A program made the position numbers and the translations under genes. Of a stretch of 64,000 bases of DNA, positions 1 through 10,200 are shown piece by piece. The notes under the pieces were generated by a model, which saw nothing but the letters and a program-made list of their open reading frames with translations, was not told the origin of the DNA and searched no databases. This DNA comes from Aurantiochytrium sp. KH105. Lineage: Eukaryota > Sar > Bigyra > Thraustochytrida > Thraustochytriidae. The stretch covers positions 496,001-560,000 of the forward strand of contig BGKB01000035.1 in assembly GCA_003116975.1 (NCBI GenBank). Direction: 5' to 3'. The stretch's first letter is position 1, and the number at the start of each line of letters is the position of its first letter.

Positions 1-450
1 TCTGGATTCGTTGAACTTTCCGCCAGAAGGTTGGCTCCATGCGCTCCTATCTTGCAGGTACACGATCGGCTCGTAGTTGTCGCGATCGCGAGGTTTCTTT
101 GGTTGCGCTCGGCGCTCGACCCAGGCCATGCTTGGTCCGCATTTCATTTTCACGGGCTTAATGTCCTGATTCACAAAACCGGCGCTCCCGGGACCCGTGC
201 GCGGTCGGGCCAGCGTCTCAATGCGCTTCATGTCGGGTGGTCGAGCGCGACGCTTCGAATCTTGCGCAGTGCCTGGCCTAGCATTATTGAGATCGCCGTA
301 CGAGAAAGATGTGTGCAACTCAGAACGTGCGCCATTTTTCTTGGTCTTTGCTTTTCGATCACCAAGTTTCTTGGCCACAAGCGCGTCGTCGCTCTCGAGC
401 TCTGCCAAAAAGGCCCTTACGTCCTGCGCCACTTCAGTCGCAGGTCGCAT
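1..450 (-). CDS. Unknown protein, partial (C-terminus beyond window start)
   Basis: An open minus-strand frame runs from an ATG at 450 to the first base of the window without a stop, giving about 150 residues. The protein starts MRPATEVAQDVRAFLAELES and is rich in Lys/Arg and Pro. It contains a short LARPR stretch (about residues 74-78) that weakly recalls repeats of axonemal THEG-type proteins; this is only a hint. No enzyme motif is visible. No in-frame Met occurs in the frame I followed upstream of 450 (to about 592), and the sequence there becomes low complexity, so 450 is the natural start. The PAS gene downstream on the same strand sense starts at 6462, so the two genes share orientation only. 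Confidence 0.55.
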   Translation of the reverse strand, partial: MRPATEVAQDVRAFLAELESDDALVAKKLGDRKAKTKKNGARSELHTSFSYGDLNNARPGTAQDSKRRARPPDMKRIETLARPRTGPGSAGFVNQDIKPVKMKCGPSMAWVERRAQPKKPRDRDNYEPIVYLQDRSAWSQPSGGKFNESR

Positions 451-1368
451 GGTCTTGGCGTCGCTCGCTCGCTCGCTCGCTTCTTGCTGTCTCTGCGACG
501 TCCCAGGGTACGCGCAGCTCTTCCCAGCTCCGCTCGGCTCCGCCAGGGGCCACTGGCGGACACCTCCCGCCTGGAGATGCCAGTTTGCCAGCGAGCCACT
601 CGCCAGGTCGCTCTTGCGCGGCCGCAGCGCTCGCTCACTCACTCACTCACTCCCTGTGCAAGCAAAACGTGGACGCGCACGAAGCGATCCGGTGGGGCCG
701 AGAGCGGGGGGTCCCCGGTTGCCGCGCGGAGTACACACGGGGGTCCTCGCGCGTCCATGAGCACTTGTGACGCGCCACAGTGCCGGCAGTAGCAGGCGAT
801 GACTCGATTCGCTCCGCGGGCGATCGAGGTAACGGAACAAAGCTGCGCAGCAAGCTTCCGTCTGGTTCTGTCCTTGACGCGTGCGGCGCGAGATTTTTTT
901 CTGAATCTTCCTCCTCGCTTCTTCCCAGCTATGCTGGGAGGGAGGAGAGACCGCGCAGAGAAAGTTGCGCTTTCGCGGACGCGCGCGTCACAAGCGTTGG
1001 ATTCTGCACACGGGACTTCATTGCGCGTCAAGTCGTCCTGATGCAGGCATAGGAGACAATCAAAGGCCAAAAATTACTCTTCTCAGTGAAAAGAAATAGC
1101 GAGCGGCACAGGTGTCTCTTATTTACTCGCTGTTTCTCGCAGAGCCGAGCCACTCAGACGCTGTCCAATTGGCCAGAATTTATCTGACTTGACAAAAAAG
1201 GCAGCCACATCTCCTTTCAGCAATTGATTTACTTAGAAAACAAATGTATGGAGCTGTGCTCGACGGTTGGTCGCTTGCATTTCGCTATCGACTCCGGACT
1301 CCATCCATTTTCGTGTCCGTCTAACATAAACATGTAAGGCCTCCCTTGCTTCTACCCGCCGTTTGCTG
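451..1368. other. Intergenic: upstream region of partial gene, 3' side of PAS gene
   Basis: This stretch is the 5' flank of the minus-strand gene ending at 1 and the 3' flank of the minus-strand PAS gene. It has short GCTC repeats around 467-480 and a CTCA run around 635-655. The part after about 1050 is AT-richer and looks like 3' untranslated sequence. Open frames here overlap on both strands, are Arg/Ser/Ala-rich and resemble no family, so I call no gene. Confidence 0.5.
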
Positions 1369-4300
1369 CTATCCCTTTTCCATCTTTAATATGGCAAACA
1401 TTGACGGAACATGCGTAAAGACATCAGAGGGAAGTCCCAAGACGAGGCTTTTGATGTTTGTGAGCTCCTCGTCCAGCTCCCGAAAGACGCGGCCCGCCAC
1501 AAGACGACCCGCGATCAAAAGGCTGGCCAAAACAAAAAGAGAAGAAAGCTTTTCCCAAAAGATCGACTCCACCTGCGTGTCGATTGAGTTTGTGTAGATA
1601 CGCATAGCCTGCTCAAGTTGCTGACCAAGAAGTATATTCCCTTGGAAGTCGCGCAATATTACCTGCGAGTCTTCAACGTCCGCCAGAGCACTCTCCATGC
1701 TCGCGCCCTCGGCCTGCAGAGCGAGAAAGACCTCTGTAGCACTTGACACCCGGCGTGCTCGATCCAAGAACTGCCTGAGTGCAAAGGAAAGCCCGAGGCG
1801 TAGATCGAAGGCCAAGCATTCCGACGTCGTGTTCGACGTCGACAATAAACTCTCGTGGGCAACGCAGTCTGTCCCGCAAGCGTCAACGAAATTGAGGTCG
1901 AAAAGATCACCATCCGCGTCTGCGAATGGTTTGACGCCCAATGAAGAGTTCCCAAAGTTGAGCGCACGATCGTAAACTTCCACCAGTGCAGTGTGCTCGT
2001 TGAGCTGGCGCAGCGATTCCTCAGAAGGGGGTTGCACGGCATAAAACATGATCGCATGTGTATGAACAAAGCGCAGACCAGCAACATGCACGGATGCCGC
2101 CATCGCTGGCATGCTCGCCAAATGCTGCCCGTCTTGGGTCATAATGTAGATGAAGTGACCGAGCATACACCAATACGTGAAACCAATGCGGGCTGCTGAC
2201 CTCGAACGCTTCCATAAACGCTTCATGAATAAGAGCGCATTTTCTTCAAAAACTTCGAGCATGTCGCGCTCGGGATATTGTAGCTTCGTTTTCGAGTGCG
2301 TCGTCATTGCCGTCGACATTCGCACGAGTGCTTGCTTCGCAGTGTCGATTGACGACCGACGGCTGAGTCTCGAGCTCTGCGACACCTTGTGCGTTAGTTC
2401 ATCCTCCTCTGGCTCGGCATGCTCTTCGGCCTTGCCATTGTGCCCGTGCTGATCCGAAGAAAGACTCTTTTTGCTCCCGCTAATGTTCCTGAGACTCGCA
2501 CCGATACTGTCTCGAGCCAGAGGATGACCCAAGTGTGAGGCCGACGGCGAACGCTGTAGAATTTCAGCCACATCGCAAGAGATGGAAGTCGCTCCCGACA
2601 TGACTCGCGATATCTGCGTCTCCGGTGCAAGCCAGACGTTGTCATCGGCTTCCTCAGCGAGAGGCATCACCTTTGCCTTGGCTGAAGCAGAGAGCTGCCC
2701 TAGAGACCGTTGGCTCGGGCCCATTAGCGGCGTGCTGGCCATGCGCTTCTTGCTACGAAACTTGCGCGTCCATGCCCCGGACTCGAGCTTGCTTACGCCG
2801 CCAGAAATGTTGGAGTTTCCACTTTGATGGCTAAATCTCTCACGAATGCTCGACATCTGCGTGCCGTCATTGTTCATTTCTGCTTGGTCGCTGTGCAAGC
2901 GGGCCACCGTGGGTGTCTTTCCTTCCTTGATCGCGACGTGGCGTTCTCGCGTTTTGGCTTGAAGAAAGGAACACATGTAGTGAGGAATGCTCAGAAACGC
3001 GAGTCGCAATCTTGCTCGTTGGCTTGCAACGTTCATGATGAGAGGCAAGTACCCGAGAAAGAAAGCGAGCGAAAGTAGCACGCATGTCACAACTAAGTAT
3101 GTGAGGTCGATCAAATCCAGACGCTCAAGCAACGCGCTGCTCCGACTGACATACAACGAAGCAATGCGTTGCGCAGCAGGGATTGGATCCATCGTAACTA
3201 AACTTTCAACAGCAGCGCAGTTCTCTCCGCATCGGATTGTGTCTGCACTGGCATCGACCAGGATATCTTCAATGTGCTCCAAGGCGTCGAGGATGGCAAT
3301 GTAAAAGCTCGTACCGTCGAGCTCAGCATTTCCTAGGTCCAATGGAGATCGCAGCGTCGGAGCATACAGCATCGCTTTGAGGGCCGGTTCCAGATTGTTT
3401 TGCGCTTTGGCAATATTTGACAAATGCAATTCAAACAGTCGCGATGCAGTTGCCGACAGCAGATCTACAACGTTTGCGAATGGAAAGTGATTTGCAAAGA
3501 AAACGTATGTTGGGACCAGCGCGAGTAGGTGGGCTTCCTCGAGAATCAGGTCTACGTTGTCCACTTCCGACTTGTACTCTCGATAGGTTCGCGAGACCCA
3601 GATGGTATTGACCGCGGCGACGACAAAGCAGCAAATGTTAAAGCGAAAGAGAAAGCGGCTGAAGGCAGCAACGATGGGGTCTTGGACGTGCAAATTTGAA
3701 GCCAGTTTGCGCCGAAAAATTTCAATCTGCCTGCTTCCAGGAACGCTTGCCTCTTGCGCCCCAGAGCTTAGACTGTCGGTGTCAAAAGGCACTCCAGGAG
3801 AAGAACTCGAGCCACGATTGGCATTTTGGACATTCGTCTTGCCCGTCGACGCTTCAGCGCTTGTTCCTGAGCTGAACATGCTAGGGCTGCGCTGCACGCT
3901 GGAAGTCAGTGGTGCGCGGAAGCGCCCACGCGACGGACTCTGCGAATTAGCGCGCGAGGCAGCGTTGGTGGAAACCTGAGCCATTCGGTCTCGCGACTTG
4001 CCTGAATTGAGAGACGGTGTTTTCTGCGAGAATGAGAAACGGTTGCTCGGACTTGCTCGAATCGTCGAGAAATGCGCCAAATCCTCCGCGGTAACATTTT
4101 CTCTCAAGGTAAAACTAACCATGTGGGTTGCCACATTATATTTTGCCGCACTTCCAGGTCGCGACGCAAATTCAAGTCTGCGCGAACGTAGCCCATATGG
4201 CTGGCCTTGGTAGGTGACGTCGCGCTCTACACTATAGCGGGGCGACTTGTCTCGATGAAGAAAATTAGGAATGACGTCCGTGATGCGTAAATTCCCAGAG

Positions 4301-6462
4301 TACAGCTCCTCGTGATTCAGGCGCAAGGCTTCAACGGCGAATTCGCTGACGCCAGTAATGACAAGAGACGCCGCATTGACCATGAGCAAGTGCGTACCAT
4401 CTTGCAAGGGACGCTCGATAAAAGTGCCAATAAGAATGAGATTGCTCTCTAGTGTCGTGCTGGGCGTGATGACAAAGTCGACAGGGATAATGTGGCCGTC
4501 TTTGTTCCGTCCATAGATTCGTCTGGTTTTTGTGCCAAACGAGGTGTCTGATTCAAGAAAATGACGCAGAAACTGGTCGTGCACTGCATCAAAGGGTTCC
4601 GGACAGAGCATCTTGACGTTTCTCCCGACGAGCTCGGAACGTTCGTAGCCAAAAAGCTGGCAGAGAGCCTCTGTGACCTCCAAGACCTTGCCGAGGCTTG
4701 CCGCGTCTGCAGAGATTGTACAGACAGCGTATCCGGTGCGGGTGTTCATATTCGATTCCGTGCTGCATCGCGACATAATGTTGATCGCTGCTGGTATATC
4801 GTTCATAACGTACGCAGTGAAGGTGGCCTGCCAGCGCATTGCGGCGGACGAAGACTCTGACATGCGTAACAGCTTACGAATTGTCTGTCGACATTCTGTA
4901 GACGCCTTATTGATGGATCTCCCACTCTGGACAAGGTCCTCGATTCCTGCGCCGTTCTGCACGCTTTCCCAGAAACAGCTCATGAGCTTAAGTGAACGCA
5001 GGATGAGGTCCTTTGCCTTGTGCAGCTGCCTGTCAAACTCCATGTACGAAGCTGCGCCCCCCACAGAGACTTGCCGCTCTCGGATGTTCATGTTCAGGCA
5101 AAAAAGCACAAAGTCCTGATCGGCCAGGCGACCGTGATCCTTCGCCGCCTTGATGCGCTTCAGACCATAGATCATCTTTTTCCTTGACATGAGCGTCCAT
5201 GAGGCGAGCAAGAGCTGGAAATACGCACTTTCGGAAAAGTGGTCGATGAGAGCATCATTATATGCGTCAAAGACCGGGCCGTCCATAACAAACTCTTCGA
5301 CACGCGGAAGACGGCCGCTGAGACTTGCACACGAAGTTACGTGCTGCAAGCGCAGCTGGACCTCTGCTATATAGGGATTACCCGAAAGCGGTGTCTTTGA
5401 TGAGGCCAGACTCATCATTCTCGCTCTGACTCGAGCTGCGGCAGTGTAGCAGACAAATGGAAGTCCGATGATCCAAAGATAGATCGAGCTGCTGTCGCTC
5501 GGGTCGCGTACAGCGTGAGCGCACAAAAGAGCGATTACGGTCCATAAGAAAGCTGAGTAGCTCGTGGCAGCCAAGTGGTTCCAGCTCATGTTATAAAAGG
5601 GTAGATACCATGCATACGGCACCGTCACACCAAGTGCGGAGACTCCAAGTGCAGAGAGCATGATGATTTCCTCGGCAGCCGATGAGGTCCCAGAAACTAT
5701 CGAGGTACCTTTTACGTCGATGCTAATCACCGACATTATCACGAATGCGCGTAGCATGGTGACAAGCCACTCGATGCGACCATGTGAGGCACGGTAGCCG
5801 TCGGTGCGTATTCGCCCGGAAGCTGACGTGGAAAAGGGTTCAACCTGAATGACAAATAGGGCATGACTTGTCGATAAGAGAACGACAATGGGCAGCGAAA
5901 GACCGAGAACTGAGCGTTTCACTTGTTCAAGTGGCGTTCCACATGTAATGAGTGCCGCACTTGTCTCGGAGCAGGGCCAAGCGCGCACTAATATCGTGAG
6001 CACGGGCTGCAAAAGAACTGTTTGCAGGAGACGAAGCGTAATGCCAAGAAATGTTAAAACTCTGCCCATGCTCTTCTTGGCATGCACATGGCGACGAGAA
6101 ATGATGACGAGGCCAATCAAGGGCAGCCAAGTGAAGCAAAGGGCGAGCGTCACTGCGCAGATTAAGATGGGCACGCTAGTTGTCGCGAGTACGACTTCCG
6201 ATACCGGTCTGAGAATGCGAATGACAATTTGTGCGGCTCCATTTGTCCAGAGCCCACGATCTTCCAGCACAAAAGCCAAATAGATGAGTTGTAAGGTCTG
6301 CAATAGAACGGAGAACTGAAAGAAAGACTTGCCCAAGAAATTCTTCTTCCAGACCTCGTACAGGCCGGCAAACAAGTAGATGCGCAGGCTGCTGAGTGTG
6401 ACGCCCACGCCGCCCGGCCCTGGCGCGGCCCCGGGCCTCGCGGACAGCAGGCTCTCGCCCAT
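1369..6462 (-). CDS. Large multi-membrane PAS-domain protein, TmcB (tiny macrocysts B) type
   Basis: 1697 residues. Residues about 25-350 hold roughly eight hydrophobic segments. A soluble helical linker follows, then a PAS domain at about 578-685 (core motifs LFGYERSELVGRNVKMLCPE and GRNKDGHIIPVDF). A probable second, weaker PAS-like unit lies at about 688-790, then a Ser-rich low-complexity linker. The C-terminal half has at least four more membrane segments that bracket two predicted extracytoplasmic regions. This order matches the TmcB/TmcC-like proteins of Dictyostelium and ciliates, whose PAS domain sits after an N-terminal membrane bundle. The likely role is a membrane sensor; the PAS ligand is unknown and no kinase or cyclase domain is present. 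The ATG at 6462 gives an N-terminus that runs quickly into the first membrane segment. Confidence 0.8.
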   Translation of the reverse strand: MGESLLSARPGAAPGPGGVGVTLSSLRIYLFAGLYEVWKKNFLGKSFFQFSVLLQTLQLIYLAFVLEDRGLWTNGAAQIVIRILRPVSEVVLATTSVPILICAVTLALCFTWLPLIGLVIISRRHVHAKKSMGRVLTFLGITLRLLQTVLLQPVLTILVRAWPCSETSAALITCGTPLEQVKRSVLGLSLPIVVLLSTSHALFVIQVEPFSTSASGRIRTDGYRASHGRIEWLVTMLRAFVIMSVISIDVKGTSIVSGTSSAAEEIIMLSALGVSALGVTVPYAWYLPFYNMSWNHLAATSYSAFLWTVIALLCAHAVRDPSDSSSIYLWIIGLPFVCYTAAARVRARMMSLASSKTPLSGNPYIAEVQLRLQHVTSCASLSGRLPRVEEFVMDGPVFDAYNDALIDHFSESAYFQLLLASWTLMSRKKMIYGLKRIKAAKDHGRLADQDFVLFCLNMNIRERQVSVGGAASYMEFDRQLHKAKDLILRSLKLMSCFWESVQNGAGIEDLVQSGRSINKASTECRQTIRKLLRMSESSSAAMRWQATFTAYVMNDIPAAINIMSRCSTESNMNTRTGYAVCTISADAASLGKVLEVTEALCQLFGYERSELVGRNVKMLCPEPFDAVHDQFLRHFLESDTSFGTKTRRIYGRNKDGHIIPVDFVITPSTTLESNLILIGTFIERPLQDGTHLLMVNAASLVITGVSEFAVEALRLNHEELYSGNLRITDVIPNFLHRDKSPRYSVERDVTYQGQPYGLRSRRLEFASRPGSAAKYNVATHMVSFTLRENVTAEDLAHFSTIRASPSNRFSFSQKTPSLNSGKSRDRMAQVSTNAASRANSQSPSRGRFRAPLTSSVQRSPSMFSSGTSAEASTGKTNVQNANRGSSSSPGVPFDTDSLSSGAQEASVPGSRQIEIFRRKLASNLHVQDPIVAAFSRFLFRFNICCFVVAAVNTIWVSRTYREYKSEVDNVDLILEEAHLLALVPTYVFFANHFPFANVVDLLSATASRLFELHLSNIAKAQNNLEPALKAMLYAPTLRSPLDLGNAELDGTSFYIAILDALEHIEDILVDASADTIRCGENCAAVESLVTMDPIPAAQRIASLYVSRSSALLERLDLIDLTYLVVTCVLLSLAFFLGYLPLIMNVASQRARLRLAFLSIPHYMCSFLQAKTRERHVAIKEGKTPTVARLHSDQAEMNNDGTQMSSIRERFSHQSGNSNISGGVSKLESGAWTRKFRSKKRMASTPLMGPSQRSLGQLSASAKAKVMPLAEEADDNVWLAPETQISRVMSGATSISCDVAEILQRSPSASHLGHPLARDSIGASLRNISGSKKSLSSDQHGHNGKAEEHAEPEEDELTHKVSQSSRLSRRSSIDTAKQALVRMSTAMTTHSKTKLQYPERDMLEVFEENALLFMKRLWKRSRSAARIGFTYWCMLGHFIYIMTQDGQHLASMPAMAASVHVAGLRFVHTHAIMFYAVQPPSEESLRQLNEHTALVEVYDRALNFGNSSLGVKPFADADGDLFDLNFVDACGTDCVAHESLLSTSNTTSECLAFDLRLGLSFALRQFLDRARRVSSATEVFLALQAEGASMESALADVEDSQVILRDFQGNILLGQQLEQAMRIYTNSIDTQVESIFWEKLSSLFVLASLLIAGRLVAGRVFRELDEELTNIKSLVLGLPSDVFTHVPSMFAILKMEKG

Positions 6463-7258
6463 GGCGCAGGCCTCCCCGCTTTGTCGCGAAGGCTTTGGTT
6501 GTGGAGACTGCTTGCTCCTCCGCAGTCCCAGGCAGTCCGTCCGTCAATGGATCAAACAAGCAAACAAAACAAGCAAACAAGACTAGCAATCAGCATCTCA
6601 TCTTCGCATTGGCTTGTGTATTTGTGTATACGTAGCTTTCCTTCAATTCATAGCAACCACCTTCTCAAGTTTCCCCATGCTTTGTAGGGGCGAAAGAGGG
6701 CTAACAGGAAAAGAGGACTAACGGCCATAATTTCGCGATTGGTGACAGTCTCCGCAGGTCACCCGTTATTTGTTCCTTTGCTGTCGTCTTGCCATCGACT
6801 GCGATTGGCCTTGCTTGCTTGACTGACTGGCGACGATGGTTTGGTCACGGACTCGATAGGCTGTGACGCTTGGCTGGTCAAGGGAGAGAAAGGAAGTAAG
6901 TGGGTGGGAGAAAAAGGGAAGCAAAGACGACCACATGAGTGGTTTTGAGTCCAACAGACAGTCCCAAGTCTCTGTGTGTGTGTTTGAATAAACAGTAGTA
7001 AGAAGTGTGCTAGGTCCAGCAGAGTAGACAGGCGTACGCAATGTCCCCAAGAATCCATCCTTGTCAGGTGAGTGTCTCTAATAAAAGGAAAATAGGCTAA
7101 GGGAAAATAGGCAAGTTCGTTTGTTTGTTTGTTTGTTCGTGTTTTTGGTTTTCTCGTCATAAGTACAAGTAAACTACGCGCCTGCAAGCAATTGCATTAC
7201 CTACTTGCGGTGCAAGCGTGCAGCTTTCATGTACATGTCATATCTATTGTACGTAGTC
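6463..7258. other. Intergenic: PAS gene promoter side and F-box gene 3' side
   Basis: About 0.8 kb between two minus-strand genes. It contains A/C-rich CAAACAAG runs near 6555-6585, just upstream of the PAS start, and a GTTT tandem repeat at 7119-7137 near the F-box gene 3' end. It is AT-richer than the other spacers. No gene or RNA was recognised. Confidence 0.5.
7119..7137. repeat. (GTTT)n microsatellite
   Basis: About five uninterrupted GTTT units, visible directly, in the 3' flank of the F-box gene. Confidence 0.9.
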
Positions 7259-10200
7259 TCAGAAAAAAGGCACAACGTCGAGAAGAGTATCAGAGTCGAG
7301 CCCTAATTCGAAAGCAGATCTGGTCGTGTCGAGAATCTGAACATCGTCACCAAAGAGCGTCTCGATCTCTCTCGCTGCATCTGCAAAGGAGAGTGAGGGA
7401 CTCGCATCTTCTCCTTCTGCCGTGGTTCCTGCAGCAGAGGTTCTGCTCAATGCGTCAGTTGCGGATGAGGTTCGCGCAGCCTGCGCAAAAGAATGGAGAA
7501 CGCGATCATCAGCTTCGTGGAGAAGGCCAAGGTGGTCGTCCGCCATGGTCATTGGTGCTTCAATGTGGTGAGCGCTGTTCGAAAAAAGAACATGCTCGTA
7601 GAGGGCAAAAACTTGCTCAACGTGCGTGAGCAAATTATGCTCGACGTCCATGTATCTCTGAAGTTGGGCTTGGCCGCGCGAACGGGCGTCTTCGGAGAAG
7701 CCAGGTGTGTCGAGATCCTCGGGATCCCCAAAGATTCCCGCCTGAAAGTAGCGAAGAGCCAGATTCGTGTCAAAGGACTCGCGATTGTTCAAACGCACGA
7801 CAAGGGCCCCTCTCGCGACGCTTGATCGTGCCGAAGTTGCATTGAATGATGCTGTGACACGAAGATACTCCTCCACGATCTCGCTAAGGGGCTGGCTGCG
7901 GTCTGTGCAAAAGTATATAAGTGGGCGCCCTAGCGCGCAAAGCTTGATGGTAAACGCTTGATTGTCGGCATATGCGATGTCTGGTCTTCTTCGTGACCTT
8001 TGAACGGCTGCGCTAAGCTGCGAACTGTTCAGTGAGGTAGGTGCGATGCCTCCAGCCTGAGCTCCAGAGCCGCGTGCGGTCGGGGAGAGCACAAATGCAG
8101 CGTTTTGTAGGCCCTCTACGATGGCACGTCGCTGTCTTTTGGTCTTGCGAAGAAGCACCGAGCGTGTCAAAACTTCGGGACGGCTTGTTGTTGTGAATCC
8201 CGCAGGCGCCTGGTCCGTAAGGGTATGCGTGCGAAGAGGCGCGAGCCGTTCGAGCGCGCTCATGTGGTTGGGTACAACCTCATCCCATTTTGCGGAGTAA
8301 CCATCGAAACACACGACCCATTGCGAGGAAGCAGATGCAGGGAATTCGCCGGTTGGGTGATCGCGAGACCTGCGCGCAAGTCTGCCTGCGTACCAATCGC
8401 CCCTCGAATCCTTGATGTCAACACGTGACCCATGCGAAAGATTCGACATGAAGCTTGCACCAATTTTCATGCGCACCAGGCTTCCCAGTACGAGCTCTTC
8501 GACCGGAGTGGTTGAACCTGACAAGTATCGCTTGAGGAGTCGCGCCTGGAGCGTTAGCTTCTTGAGAGCCATAGAGAGTACGAAAGCAACATGCGTGTCT
8601 CCCACGCGGTAGATGCGGCTCATGTTGCGCGCGAGAAGATCGCGAACAGCCAGCAAGGATGGTGGATGGTCTTGCTCCGTTTCCTCGTTCCTTGGGTCTG
8701 CATGCTCGAGCAGGTGGGGAGCACCAGCATCGCCAGCTAGCCCGTGACGCGGAGGTGCCAACATCCGCTGCAGCGGTGGATCGCCTTGAGCCTCGGCGCC
8801 TTGACCAAGGGCGGCGTCCCGTGCTCCAATAAGGTCGAGCGTTGGAAAATCAAAGTGATCAAGAAGATTCGTGCGCACATCCAGTTGTCGCCGCGGCGGG
8901 CCATTTTGTCCCAGGGACATTGGTGCAGGTCTTCGATCCGGGCCTCCTTGCGCCACCCTTTGGCGACTGTTATCGTCAGCGGCGGACCTATGTAAAAGTG
9001 CTTGGGTACGTGCTGCAGCGCCTGGAGCAACTCGCGCAGGTGGTGTTGCATCATCCTGTCCGACCAAGAGTCGCTCCAAATTGGGCCTTCTCAACGAAGA
9101 GGATGAAGAGGACGAGATCATACGACGGCGGCGCGCAGATCTCGCACCTGTCCCTTGGGGTCCTGCATTTGGTGTCCCTTGTTGTCGGTCATTCGAGGCG
9201 CTTGTCGTCACCACGTTCTGTTCGAATCGAGCAGGTGCTTCTTGAGGAGCCACGACAAAAGTATTACGGCTTGTGTCCCCTTCCGCAGTGGCGCCCGTAC
9301 TTGGAGGTCGATCCGCATTTCGTCTCGTGTTTTGGCCAGGCACTGTGCCAGCGTTTTCAACGGGTGGTTCTTGCATGACGGTTTCTGTAGCGATCCACCG
9401 TTGTGCGAATGGAGGCGTTCTGCGCTCTGCTGGCTGGGCTCCCGGGCCCGCGGTCTCTCGAGCGGGCGCCGCCGCTCCACCAAGGTGCGTTCGGGCCGCA
9501 AATCCGGGAAAGAGTGCGGCAGCAATGTTATTTCCCTCGCCGACATCGTTTGTTCTCAGTTCGGCAAAGTTGATATTGTTCTCGCGATCAGCACGAGGCG
9601 GGAATGCGGTTGTATGAGGGTGGAATCGCGAGGCCAAGGGAGGGGCCTCGGGAAGCTGCGCACGATTTCCGTGAGAGGCCTGCAAGTTGAACATACGTCT
9701 GCGGTTGTGGGACCTCATTCCATTCATGCGCATGGCGCGTTGGAGATTCCGCTGTTCCTGTGAGATGTCTCGCGTGCGACGATAGGCAATTCGGGCCTTT
9801 GCTACCGCAGCCACAGCTTGGTCGACGTTCTGCTTGGGATCGATCTCTCTTTGACGATTTACGTCATCTTGTTGGAGCTGGCTCAGGGCAAGCTGCGCAC
9901 TCAGCTCATTCATCTCCGGGATTGTGAGTGACTTGACAGGACTCACTTCGTTTGCAAGTCGGGCGGCCACTTGGCTTACCGTAGAAACGCGGCGAGTCTC
10001 GAGACGATTCGCCATTTGGACGAGGTTTTCAAGACGAGTAGCGTTGTGAGGATTCGGGTCAGTCCTGAGACTTTGCGAAGTAACGCGAAGATACTCGGCG
10101 CCCTCGCGGATACGCCGGGTCAACACAGCGTCTGTGACGCCGCTCATGACCGTACCTGCGTTGCGCATATCAAAGTCAAGAAGGCTTGGCACATCGGATG

